Assembly: GCA_023630585.1 (NCBI GenBank) | Contig: CM042566.1 | Span: 9,693,754 to 9,757,753, forward strand | Direction: 5' to 3' | DNA length: 64,000 bases | Origin: Cranoglanis bouderius | Taxonomy: Eukaryota; Chordata; Actinopteri; Siluriformes; Cranoglanididae | Part shown: positions 13,629-27,400 of the stretch, one piece after another | Layout: every line of letters starts with the position of its first letter | How positions within the stretch are numbered: position 1 is the stretch's first letter | Position numbers and translations under genes: made by a program | Notes under the pieces: generated by a model | Database searches by the model: none | What the model was told of the DNA's origin: nothing | The model's input: the letters and a program-made list of their open reading frames with translations, nothing else

Positions 13629-16600
13629 ACAAACTCCATCCATGTTGCAACCTTTCTTCTTTGCTCCAAACTCAATATGGTGGCCATTTCAACAAAATAA
13701 AAAATGACAATGTTTCTTTCTGTTAAAAAAAAAAGAAAAGAAAGAAAACTAAAGAAAATTGTTGCCAGTAAGTGTTAATATATATTTTTTTAATCACCCT
13801 GTATTTCTCACACAGAGTTCAACTGCTCTACATTATAAATCCACTTTTATATGTTCCTGTTGACTGAAAGAAGTAAGGACAAGAAGCCACAATACAGAGG
13901 AATGATCTGAATCCATATCATTAGAAGACAAAAACTTTTAAATGTACACTGTGGGTTGGGAATGGGCATGAGTTATCAGATTAAACACAATAAAGCTAAC
14001 TGTGTGAACTGGACATTTAAGCAAATTTCATTTTCTTCTTTTTTTTTTTTCCTTTCTGGATTTCCCCCTTTATCACACAACAGCTACCAACCGGGGAGGG
14101 TGGGGCAAACACAGGCTTCCTTCTGAGACATGTGAAGCCAACCTCCTTCCAAGCTTCTCAGCATCACAGGGCAACATAACGCACTCGGATGCAAGTGCTA
14201 TTTGCCCTCTTCCGCATACATGAGCTCACAGAAGCTTGCGATTGACTGGTGTCTCTCTGACTGACAAGTGAGAGAGAGCACCCAGAGAGCAGAGCAGAGC
14301 TCTCTTGACTACTGGTCACGGATGGCTTTGGCATCGTCTAGATCCGAACTCGTGCTTTCCTGATGATAGACCGAGCACTTTTCTTTTGCACCACTTGGGA
14401 GGAGCAGATTTCAGTTTCAGATGAGGATTTCTCACACAGCTAAAAATGGATTCATCTCAGTTTTGAATAATTGCTTTATTGAGTAATAAGGTTAAGTGAT
14501 GTGGAAAAATAGTCCTGGATGGGCCCAGAGTTTTTGGATGCAACATTATATTATAAAGAAAATATTATTAAAGAAAAAATATATATAAAAGAGAGACAAA
14601 TAACGAATCTGCACAGGACCTCAATGAGCAGTGTTTCGTGAAAAGGGTGCGCGCACACACACACATACACACACACAGCTTTGATTCAAATGGTGTCATT
14701 TTCTCCTGATGCATTATTTAACACTACCCCCTCTTCCTGCTCATCTCTCCTACCTGAACATCCATTGCATTAGTTATAGGCTTTTCGGGTCATCTTCTAG
14801 CATTGTTAGAAAATGAGCTCTGGTAGGGATGAAGTCACAAACACCACCTCGCTGAGAGACAGAGTCTCTTGTATGGCACACTCATATTTTTCGATGCATT
14901 TTACTGTCGTCTGACTCTGTCTATTTTAACTAAGATTAAAGCAACTGTCTCATGCTCAACAGAAGCCCTATGAAGTATTCAGCAAGTACCACAACGGAGA
15001 AGGTTTTACAAATCCATCAGGTTTTTATACAGCACGTACTCAGTTACTTATATGTGTTTACCTCTCCATGAAGTCACACTGATGTTGTTATATAAAATGA
15101 CATGTATGAATTACACCACTATGCCACTGATCTCTGGAATCTACATGATCAGGAGAGGTTAATTTTCTATAACAGGACACCTCTAAGGAATCAAAATGGT
15201 GCCGAGATATGCCCTGAAGTAAAGTGGAGTTACTATTATTACTCCAAAGTTAGGTAATTTTTCAATAACCGCATGTCCTGGAGTTTTTCCTCTTATACCA
15301 CAGCAATACGCCAACAATTACTAACTAGTTCAACTAGTTCATTACTAATTAGTAACTAGTTCAACTAGTACAAACTTTGATGTTGGCTTGACAAAACTAA
15401 CGTGTCTGATAGAGAGATGGATGGAGAGAGTGAGTGGCATTGATAGAGAGATACAGTACTGTGCAAATCTTTTAGTACAGTTATTTTATGACTTCTACAT
15501 TATCAAGTCAGTAAAAAAAAAAAAAAAAACATTTTAGATTCCCAAACATTAGTTTTCTAGCACAAAATTAAATGTTACAGAAAAATGTTTATATGTCATT
15601 AAAGAAAGCAGCATATTACGCAAGAGGCAGCTTTTCAGACAAAAAACACAATGAAGGCTGCTGGGTTTTGCTGCAAAAATAAGAAGAAATCCCCTATTGG
15701 TCGACCTCTAGTACCTTTAAGTATTACATGTTTATGTTTCCAGGTAAAGGATAATAAATATCCAAAACATGAACCCAAGAAGACAAGGAAAGGTACTCGT
15801 TTCCTTCATTATCATGCTCTATTCTGCTAATTTTACACTAGCTTTACAAACCTGGATGCTACTCAAAAATAAAGTTTCATCAAGACAGTACGTTTAAATA
15901 CGATATCATAACACATGTAATAGATGCGCAAACAATTATCATAATATGAACCCTTAATATTGCCACAAGGCTGTAGTTTGTAAATGCCACCTAAATCATA
16001 ACCAATTAATAACAATAAAAAAACAAAAACAGACAGGCCAGCATATACCATGAGCCACTTCTTTTCCTTTTTACTTATGCATGACTGCAGGGAACTTTGT
16101 GCAATTGCCTGTGTATATACAATTTGTATGTTTGTGCGTTTCTGTGTACAGAAAGACAAAATGGCACCCGGTGGACCCGATGTGTAGCAGACACAGAGGT
16201 GTCTTCTGAGCCTACTCAGGAGCTCATAAGCAGAACCATGCCATCACTTCAACACCATACTAAAAGAGTGTGAAGAGAACTGAGCGGCTCCAACCTGGCT
16301 GGCGGTGGATAATGAGTGCCATGACTGATGACATCATCACTAATGGAGAGGCAGCTTTCAAGGAAGCAGCAAAAAATAGAGTGTATATCAGATGTAACTA
16401 AATTCAACCTAAGTGTATTTTTCAGCAGTGACCATTTCTGCTCTTGGAGGAATGACTTTTTTTTTTAAAGGGATGTGGCCATAAAAATGAAATGTATATT
16501 AGCATTCTCTCTATGTCATTTGTTACTATAGTTGTGTAGCTAACATACGGAAAGTGCATCTCACTAAAAATTCCCACACACAGCAGATATATGCAGTAGA

Positions 16601-19600
16601 TATAGAGATTCAGATCTTCAGTGGGGTCACACAGAGCTGCTAGTGTGGTATGTTGCACAGTATGACTCACTGTAATCATGAACAAATCAGGAAAAATCTC
16701 CACTGTTTAGTTGAATCCTGTAACATTGGGGGGGTGGGGGGTGGTGCAACCATCTTGGACAACTGTAATTACCTTTCATGAGATATAGATAAATATTTTT
16801 TAGATTAGATTCAACTGTCCTTGAGAGGAGTATAAAACCAATGAAACACAGATTCTCTTCTCTAAAACTTATATTCCCATCAACCAAAGATGATGTGCTA
16901 GAGTCAGAAGAGTAAAAAAGTCACCAAATCATCTGCCAAACGTCTCAGTCGTGAGCCATGGTGTTCTCATGGTATCCTCGCATTGCACATAAAATATGTT
17001 ATTTCAGTCTGTGCTAGTGTATTTATGTTCTCTCAATATGTTTAACCATCACTATGTGGTGACATATTGTGTATGCTGTGTAGTGATTTTATGCTGGGTA
17101 TTGGAGCTTCAAAGAACCTAGAATGCTTTTAGGTGAAGCTCTGCTATCGAAACTTGTGTTGTTTTTGCCATCAGTGACGACATTGAAGCCCTGGTTAGTG
17201 ATTGCTTTGATAAAAGCACATCACTGGTGGGTTTTGAGTACTTGATACTCTGACAATATGTTGTATATACAAGCATTTTCAATCTCAAAGCCCCATTCAC
17301 TGGCCATTTAAAGAAACACTGTCCAGCTGAAGCACACTATTCTTGACCTACACTATGGCCAAAAGTATGTGGACCCCTGACCAATCACACCCATATGTGC
17401 TTGTTGAACATCCCATTCCAGATTATTCCCCTGTTTGCTGTTATAAAAACCTCCACACTTCTGGGAAGGCTTCCCACTAGGAGTATTAGTGAGGTCAAGG
17501 ACTGATGAGATGACGGGTGAGAAGGCCTGGAATGCAGTCAGTGTTCCAGTTCATCCCAAAAGTGTTCAGTGGGGCTGAGGTCAGGACCTTGTGCAGACTA
17601 TTCAATTTCTTCCACTCCAACTTTGGCAAACCATGACCTCGCTTTGTGCACACAGGCATAGTCATGATGGAACATGTTTAGACAAGGTCTGATAATTCCA
17701 TCGAAGGGAAATCTTAATGCTACAGCATACAAAGCCATTCTAGACAATTGTGTGCTTTCAACTTTGTGGCATATGGGTGTGACGGTCAGATGTCCACATA
17801 CCTTTGGTCATACAGTGTATAAACACAACTTATGGGTAACTGATAGCATTATAACATCTATCAATATACAGAAAGATATCTCTGCCCAAGTATATTGACC
17901 ACTAGGGGCCTCTACTGAGCACTTGAGGCCTCAAGAAACTCTTAAACACTTCATGAAGCCTCATCTTATCACTAGCTCTGTGCTAACAGGAGAGTTACAT
18001 GACAGCTTGGCGTGGCACTGCATTTTCTCAGTTTCTCACTGTTTCCACAAACCTGCGTGTTCCTGATCCAAAAAATATTATCTGTCATCCATTCACACGA
18101 AGGAAAAATCATTCCACTGACAATCAGACCGCCTCTCGGCTGATGCGTGTAGTCGAGCTTGCGCTGGGATTCAGCAGCTTGCGCAATATCCAGCATTGAG
18201 GTAGCACTGAGGTGCATCACACCACAAGGAAATGACATTTAAACATATGCACCAAACTAAAACTAAATCTTCTGCTCAAAATTAGTGGAGATGGCAGCGT
18301 AAATGGTGGACACACGGTAAATAAAATACATACAGATTAAGCAAAGTGTGGACGCTCATCGATAATGCAGCCTTAAATGATAGGCTAAACATAGGGGTTA
18401 ATGCTTGATCACCAATTATGAAAAACAATCCCCTCAGCATCTGTTTCACATGTGATCTCTGCTGCTATAATTTTAGCTAATGCATAGATAGCATGAGCAT
18501 CACACCTTTCGCCCATGCTTTAAGATGCCCCTGCTCACAACAACAAACAACATACACTTACTGGTGATTCCAAAACCTCGCAAAGGAGAGTGTCCCATAC
18601 TCACCGACTGGACGAGTAGGTCGCCGATGGTCTGGCGATCGTGCCAGTCATTAACACAGTTGATCACCTGCTCCAGGAAGAGCTCGTGGTGCTCCAGGAT
18701 TTCGGGGATCTGGTAGAACATCTCGTCCACCAGAGATGGGTCGCAGAGCGGCGAGCTCTCCGGCTGCTTCAGTGGCTTCAAGTAGCTCTGCAAGTTTCAA
18801 CACAAGGTGCACCACAAGTACCACAGTTATATCTGTAGTCTGCAGAGTCATTTATTAATAATGCCAACTCGTATACAACATTTTTTAAACATATTTTAAA
18901 TACAAATCAAAACATGACAAACAGGAATTTAAAAAAAGAGAACTTTAGTGTAACAGCTACAAGAGTAAAAGAAAAGTAAAATGCTGCCACAAACAGGTTT
19001 GTCCCAAATGAACCACACGTTTGGTGAGAATACAATCATATATGTACACTATAAAGACATGTAGTCTGTTGTAACATCTAAAATAAATGATTATTACAAC
19101 ATGCCTACTTGTGAGTAAGAGTTTCATTATGAATGAGCAATACCCTACAAAAAAATGTTTGACTAAAGTATAAAGCGACCATTTTAAAGCTTTATTGATC
19201 ATAAAAACATATCAATACATTTCAGCCTCTGTGTAAATCTAGACTCCGGAGGGTTTCTGGTATGAGCCTGCATGGATAATAAATAATGCAGTGTTTCATA
19301 AATACTGTAGTGTTTCCTCATTAAACATGTATTACTTGTTTTTCAAATTCATAAACCTGATTTTTATTAGTGTGAAAGCATATATACAGTCCATAGAATG
19401 TGTGGTAATATCCTAGGAATTATAGCGTAAAATATCATACCAAAACATCCAGCAAAGAATGTAAAAGGCAGGATGTTTTATTCCCAAGACTCCCCCTGGG
19501 TTTGAGATCAAAAGATGGATATGAGACAAGAGTTTAGGATTTCTTTCCTGGTATTTACATCTAGATGTGTTAAACAACATAAAACATAAAACCTTTTGTG

Positions 19601-21151
19601 TCAAACCACCCAATTTTTAGGCAAGCAAAAGTATAGGAACAGATACGTCTTGAAGTAAATTAACACTTAATATTTGGTTGCATATACTTTGCTTGCAATA
19701 ACTGCATCAAGCCTGCAAATCACTGACTTCACCAAATTGTTGATTTCTCTTTTCCAGGGTTCTTTCAGTCGTTGATTGTTTTCGGGGGTTTCTCCCTTCA
19801 GTCTCCTCTACAGGAGGTGAAATGTATGCTCAACTAGGTTAAGGTCTGGTGATTGACCTGGCCAGTCTAAAACCTTCCACTTTTCCCCCTGATAAAGTCC
19901 TGTGTTGAGTTGCTAGTGTGTTTTGGATCATTGTCTTGCTGCATGATGAAGTTCCAATTAATTTGGATGCATTTCTCGGTAAATTGGCAGACCTGTCAGT
20001 CACATGTTCCAATATTTTTGCTCACCTACAAATTGGGTGGTCTGATACAAAATATGCTATGTTGTTTAACACATCTACATATAAATACCAGGAAATAAAA
20101 GCTGAAATTCTAAACTCTCCTCATATTCATCTTTTGATCTCAAACCCAAATGTCTTCAGTCTATAGCAATAACAACTGAATTGGCCTTGCCGTTCCAATA
20201 GTTTCAGAGGGGAATGCATGTCATCTTATACCTTACCTTATACCCATTGTATATTGTATATTGTCTGTATGGTCTATTTATTGTTTATTATGCACGGTCT
20301 TCAGAGTTGGTCGTGAGCCATTTAACTGGACCTTTGTACCAACTATGAATTCGCATATGACATATGACAAATAAAGCTTTGAATCAAACTAGAAGTTAGT
20401 TAGTTAGTTATTATTCTACAGCGATTAATTTTAAATCATAAAAATCATAAGTTTTCTGCATTAGAACTGTATTTTGCCTTGCTGAATACAGGAGAGCCTA
20501 GGAGTGTAGCTGCTGCTCCTCCAAGGCACAGTTAAGATGGCTTTGGGCACTTTATAAAGTGACCCCTGGTCGGCTCCTGCTAGAGCATTATTAGGCATGT
20601 CCCACTGGACTGAGACCACAAGACAGACCCAGGATCCGCTGGAGATATTAGTGATATCTAATCTAATATTAGGTTGGGAATGTCTAGAGATCCCCCAGGA
20701 GGAGCTGGAATCTGTTGCCAGGGATAGAAAAGTCTGGATTTGACATGACCCAGGCCAGAGGAAGCGAAAAGAAAATTAATGAATGCATTATGAATAGGTT
20801 GTTCTGGACAAAAGCATCTGTCCAATGCAAACAGTTAAACAAAAACCTTTCATAACAAATGATTAGTTTTTCCTTTGTAACTGGCCTTGCTGAGAGCGGT
20901 GTGAGCGCCTGCCTCTCCACACGAGCTCTATTCAGTGTTTAAGCTGAGTGACGTTGTGCACAGGGCTGATTTAAAGCTGATAAACAGAGTGAGGCCACTA
21001 ATAGCTGCTGCAATTGTGCGCTGATGAGAACCGTTTTATTGCCGCAGCATCTCGGGCCAAACCAGGCGTAGTCATGGTGACATGACAGTGATACACATGC
21101 TGAAGGAGCCTGTGGGTCGGGAAAACCTCAGCCAGGACTGGTGGCTTTCAA

Positions 21152-21183
<32 letters not shown>

Positions 21184-24100
21184 TCTAATACACACACAGA
21201 ACTAACAGTTTTATTGAAGTGAACTGTTGTATAACATGAAGTGTTAAAGTGTGCAACTGACATCCTAGTGACAGCCAACAGGGGGGGAGAGAAAGAAGAA
21301 CAGAAGGAGAGAGGGAGAAATGGAGAGACATATAAAGAGATAGAGAAAGAGAGAGATGCTGTAAAGAGAGCTGCTGTACCTGAATCAGTGTTCTCAGAGA
21401 GTCCACATATGACTGTTCAGTGTCCAGTAGCGTCATCATGACATGTCTTCTCATATCCTGCAGAGACACACAACACAGTGAGTCATCAAATCAACACACA
21501 CACATTTTATTTGTATAGCACTTTTAACAATGGACATTGTCACAAAGCAGCTTTACAGAAATCTGGATATAAAACTTAAAAATCTATCCTTAATAAGCAA
21601 ACCAGAGGCGATGGTGGCAAGGAAAAACTCCCCGAGGCGACAAGAGGAAGAAACCTTGAGAGGAACCAGACTCAAAAGAGAACCCATCCTCATCTGGGTG
21701 ACACCGGATACTGTGATTATAAATCATTTCTCTTCTATAACAATATAATATAAAGTCTATCCCTATCCCTATCGCTGTCCCTGTGAGGACCATCCACTGA
21801 CATAATGATTTAATTATAATTATTAATGCAGCTAATTATTGCTATGCCTAGAGCCTACACCTAAAACAAACCCTAACCTTAACCGCAGATACCCAACAGA
21901 AATCAATAGCGAAAAAGAAAAAAAAATGGTTGAAATGACGTACATGCTGTTATATGGATCACATGGTATCACACAGCTGTCATGCTTATCCAGATTTAAA
22001 AAATAAAATGAAATATATTTTTCATTATTAAAAATGCATAGCTAGCTAGTAACTGGCAGCTAGTGTGACAGTGAGGATTTTTTTTGTGTGTTTTATAGCA
22101 GTACAAAACAGTGTTACCATCAAGGGTTATTCAAATATAAATAACTATATAACTAGCTAGGAAGTTAGCTACTATTACTTACTTTAGGATATTAAGTATT
22201 AAATGCATTAAATAAACAAAGGCAGTTACTGCATTAAGCTAAACATTACAGAACCTAGCTTAGCACTGTAACTTCAATAGGGTCCTCAAGGGTCCTTTAA
22301 GCATTTCGGCAGTAGAGACCACCTTAAGTTTTTAGCTTGGTGCTAACTAGCTAAGAAAGCACTCCTCAGACATCAGACTACAACCCCTGGCAAAAATTAT
22401 GGAATCACCACACTTAGAGGATGCTCACTCACTCAGCTGTTTTTTTTTTTTGTACGTCGTGGCAAATAAACAAATCACAGATATGACACAAAACAATTTT
22501 TGTTTAAAAGCTGAACATTCTGGCTTCATGAAAAACACCTCAAACAAATGAAATTGTTTTAATTAATGGCACATTTTTTCCCAGATCAAGCAGAGGAAAA
22601 AAATTATGTAATCACTCAGTGTTGAGGAAATAAATATGGAATCATCAACTGCTCTACTTTGTTGCTCCTCCTCAGGCTTATATGGCGGCCTAAATTTTTT
22701 GAGGCATGGACTTCACTAATGAAAAAAAAAAAAAATCCTCATCAAGCTGGTTCCAATTTTCTCAAATAGCGGTTGACAGATCAGCTTTGCAGCATGGAGC
22801 CTTGCCATGGGCCAATTTTTTAAAATTTCCACCATAAATTTTCAATGGGATTGAGATCCGGACTGTTTGCTGGCCGTGTCATTGAGTTGCTATGCCTTTC
22901 CTGAAGAAAAGCTTTAACACACTTTGCTCTTTGGCAAGATGCATTATCATCCTGAAAAATGACTTCATCACCACCAAACCCATTTTCTATCACTGGAATG
23001 AGAAAAGTGTCCAAAATTTCAATGTACACCTATGCATTGATTGTTGAGGTCTCCCCTGGTCCTTTACCTGACATGCAAACCCAGATCATAAATGAGTGGG
23101 GAAATTTGATTGCTTTCTTCAGGCAGTCATCTTTATATGTTTCATTAGAACAGCCCCAGACAAAAGTACCAGCATCATCTCCTTGGTCAATGCAGATTAA
23201 TGTTTCATCACTGAATATTACTTTCATCCAATCATCCACACTCCATGATTGCTTCTCTTTAGCCCACTGTAACCTTGTTTTCTTCTGTTTAGGTGGTAGC
23301 GCTGGTTTTCGTTTAGCTTTTCTATATGTAAATCCCATTTCATACAGCCAATTCTGTCACAAACATTGACTCCTGTTTCCACCCATTTGTTTGTGCTATT
23401 TTCAAGGTATATTGCTTTGAGTTTTCTATCCTGAGGTTTTCCGTCTTCCTTGGTATACCTATATGTTTTCCTTTTATAACCTTCCCATTTTGTTTATACT
23501 TGCATCATATTTTAGACACAGCTGACTGGGAACAACCAACATCTTTTGCCACACTCCTTTCCATTGTTTCAACTGACAGCTCTCTTGTTGGAGCCATGTT
23601 TCCATTCAAAAAGTCCAAGGTTAAGGTCTGTAAGCACTCTCTTTTAACTGCAGACTAAGGTATTTGTTTTAGAAATGCAAATTACAAGGGGATTCTATAA
23701 TTTTTTCCTCAACATTGAGTGATTCCATAATTCTTTCCTCTACTTGATCTGGAAAAAATGTCTAATTAAAACAATTTAATTTAATTCGTTTGAGGTATGT
23801 TTCACAAAGCCAGAATGTTCAGCTATTAAACAAAAATTGTTTTGCATCATAACTGTGATTTGTTTATTTGCTACGAAGTAAAAAAATAAAAAAATAAAAA
23901 ATCAGATGAACATCCTCTATGTGTGGTGATTCCATAATTTTTGCCAGGGGTTGTACGGTCACACTATGAGGGCATTATCTCATTCTTTTATGCATATTTA
24001 AAACAAATAATCTAACTGCAGTAGCAAACTGAATAAGGCTTTGTGTTCCAAAATGGTTACACAGAAACAGGAACGTTGATCTGGAGCTGAGATTAAAAGT

Positions 24101-24440
24101 TTGACCAGCTTGATGCTAGTGCTATGAAAAATAAAAAATAAAGGATACCCGCCATCTATATAAATATAAATATTGTGTGTTATCCAGTTATTTAAATATT
24201 ATACCGATACAGACACACAGTGCATGACTAAACCATACTGCTACATGGGGACACATAAACAAAGTCACCAAGACTCAAACACATAAATTTTGCAATGATG
24301 TGAACTGGCTTGTCTCTAATCAAAATAAGAGTTTCCTGTTTACGTGGTCATATCGCCACACAGAGCCAAAAATCTGCCTGCTCCTTAAAACGGGATGTGA
24401 TTGAGCACGACCCAGCATTCACATTTACATCAGACAGAGA

Positions 24441-24485
<45 letters not shown>

Positions 24486-27400
24486 TCCACTTTAACTCAA
24501 ATGTAGTTAATATTTGTATTTAGCGTGAAATGTTTTTCACTGTAGCTACACTGCAAATGTAGCTAACACGTTTATAGCTTACAGTGTAAACACCATGCTG
24601 AAATCACCACACTCACCTCTAAAGCATTTTAAAAATAAAAAAAAACAAAACCCACACCTATTCACTGAGTCTGATGTTTGTGTGCAATAACACCAAACTA
24701 CAGTATGTGTTGAGGAAATAAGTGATTTGTCTTCAAAATGGCTGCTACTGTTTTTACCTCAGCAACAACCTCTAGCCCATTTTTTTTTTTTTTTTTTTAA
24801 TAGATATCAGTGTCATAAGTGTCTGTTTGATATACTGATCAACTCATTGTTTGAGGCAAGTGTGTGCTGTAGGCATGCAGTTAGCACAATGCTAAATTGA
24901 TTGCTAAAAGTTTCCTTTACTTGTTAGCTTCATTAACCTGGTCGCCTGACAAAAAAACCCATCACACACCAAACATGTTTTGACTTAGACATGCATTTGA
25001 TATAAATAGGATATTGTGTATGTTTAACTGTTGGCTTTTCAATTGTTGAAATTTTAAGGTAATAAAAATAGGGAGGAAAAGTAAAGTAGAAAAGCTACGA
25101 AGCAGAACTACACAGAGAAGCCCTAAAATTCAGGAGCGTATCTATGGTCCCAAGGTCCTGTGTTCCCCAGATTTACATGGCACATGGTGATTAAGATCTG
25201 GAGTTAGACTTCAGCATAAGTGAGAACTTATGCTTATGCATTTTGTTCCTTTTGTGACCGTTTACTGTGTTTTATAGGCTACAGTATGCCGTTTCTTCAG
25301 TTTAGTATATACATTTGACTATTGTTCATACATGGAGTTGAACTGTATGAATGTATGAATGTTGACTAACAGCTATTTTTAGAGCAGCACAACCTACTTC
25401 ATTTACCAAGTTTATAACTTTCATACATTTCAAGTGTGAAAGAAGGATGGATTTTAAACTAATGCATGTTGTTATTCATTTAAATGTGTCTTTGGGCTAT
25501 AAAGTTAAAATGTAATAAAGTTAATAGGGCCTTGGGAAAATGAGTCCTGACTACATAAAACCTTTAGAAAAGTTTACTTAATGTGTGTTAACAGAATATT
25601 GAACTTGGGAACGGAGGACCCTGGGAACATAGGAATGACCCCTAAAATTCAATTTAATAATCCAACAAAATAATCCAGGCATATTCACAGCCCAAAGTCA
25701 AACACTCATCCAACAGTAAAACCATGAGAGACAACCTTACATTTTCCTACAGCATCCACAGAAACTGAAGGGGCAAAGTAGAAAAGTATGTGAATTGTAG
25801 AAAGCGTCCAACAGCGCAGTACGAGATTAATAGTTTTAAATGTGTTTTAAAGTTTCGTGTTCATAATGTTTTTGAGGTTGTTGTGGTCATTGAATTGTGT
25901 GGTCCAAGTGCTGATAGATCTGTAACTACTTCCTGATGAGAATAGGGAGAATAGAGGATGTGCTGAATGACTGGGGTCTTTGTGGAACCGGGCTGCTTTA
26001 GTGAGACAGTGTGTATGGTAAAAGTAATGAAATGTGTTGTAAGTTGTGTGGCAGTGATCCTCTGAGTGGTCCTCACCACCCTCTGCAGTATTTATCATTC
26101 CTATATTAACAATTTAAACAAGGAATTGTACGCTGGATGCATGTGTAATCATGTAATTATGTTCAGAAGTTCAGAAGGCGCTTTGTACGCTTATATTACT
26201 TATGCACATAATAGACTCTGATGTAATATATGGGCTGTAATTGCAAAGAAAACATATTCCACAGAAGTGTCATCCACATGGGTTTCTGGGAAACAGCAGG
26301 TCACTTTGTGTAGCCTAGAGGAGCAAGAGAACAACTCAGAACAAAGAAACGAGGGATATTTTTGTTTCCCTTAATAAGCTAAAGTCAGTGGCGCTTCATG
26401 TCATCCTATGTTGAACTGTGTAAACACAGGCGAGGGAGATGTTCAAGGAAGGACAGAAATAAAGAAAAAGCAAAGAACAAAGGAATTGAGAGATATGGAT
26501 GAAATGCCCAAGAACAGCAAGAAAAGTTGGATGGATCGCTTGGGCACAGTGAAATCCACAGTGGCTTTATGGATTTTAAATATGCATACAGCAGATTTAA
26601 ACATCTTCTAAACTCAAAGGGTCATTAATGTTTCAAGCCCAGCATGAGTGAGAACTTAAATACTCTTTAAAATCAATGCATGGGATGAGAGCTGATATCA
26701 ACACAGACCACGGAATGTTGGAGACAAATCCATCCAATCCAGGCTAATTAGTCCTGGCCATGCTGTAATGTCCAATGCTAAAGACAGGTGAAAGCTCAGG
26801 AAATACACCGACACATGGAATAGGCATATATCATCAAAATATTTTGCTCAAAAATTTAGGTGGGCTTTATTATGGTCCATAAATTAGATTCTACACTGCT
26901 CACAGAAAGGAGTGATTTAAAGGAAACCCAAATACAATCGATCAACCAAGACATATTTGCTCTCCCATGTTCGCTCCTTTAGTTTTGCACTGGAGTTGCA
27001 AGGCTAATGCAGAGCTAATTATTATGTGCATAATAAATACATGCACACACCTTCACATGCTTCCATTCCTCAACACAAGAACTAATGAGGAAACCTCACT
27101 TAGGTATGGAAGTGTGTGGCCCATGAATGTCAAATAATTAAACAAATATATATTTCTAAAATTATGTTCCCAGGAGTCCTTCGGATGGCCTGACTATGTA
27201 CTGTAATTCTAATCAACTACGCTATAATGATGAGTGGCATCCCCAATTCTGGAGATGCCTCTGTAAAGAAAGGCATGCCATATCACAAATTGTGCACTAT
27301 TAAACTAAACAGTATGACAAAACAGTGCCTATGGCTATATCCCAAATTGATTGAATGATGAACTCATGTCTACTTCCTTTAGTCTAATAGCTACTCATCT

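Larger units (their letters stand above)
12732..18604. other. 5.9 kb intron with repeats
   Basis: Holds an (AAAT)n run (13582-13629), a SINE (14048-14372), a small MITE-like end (15451-15620) and a short Tc1-like MITE (17351-17817). Region 12840-13480 includes a 121-codon ORF and ends in AAAGGATTGATAAATGAGGC, a phrase common in fish interspersed repeats. I see no exon. Confidence 0.6.
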
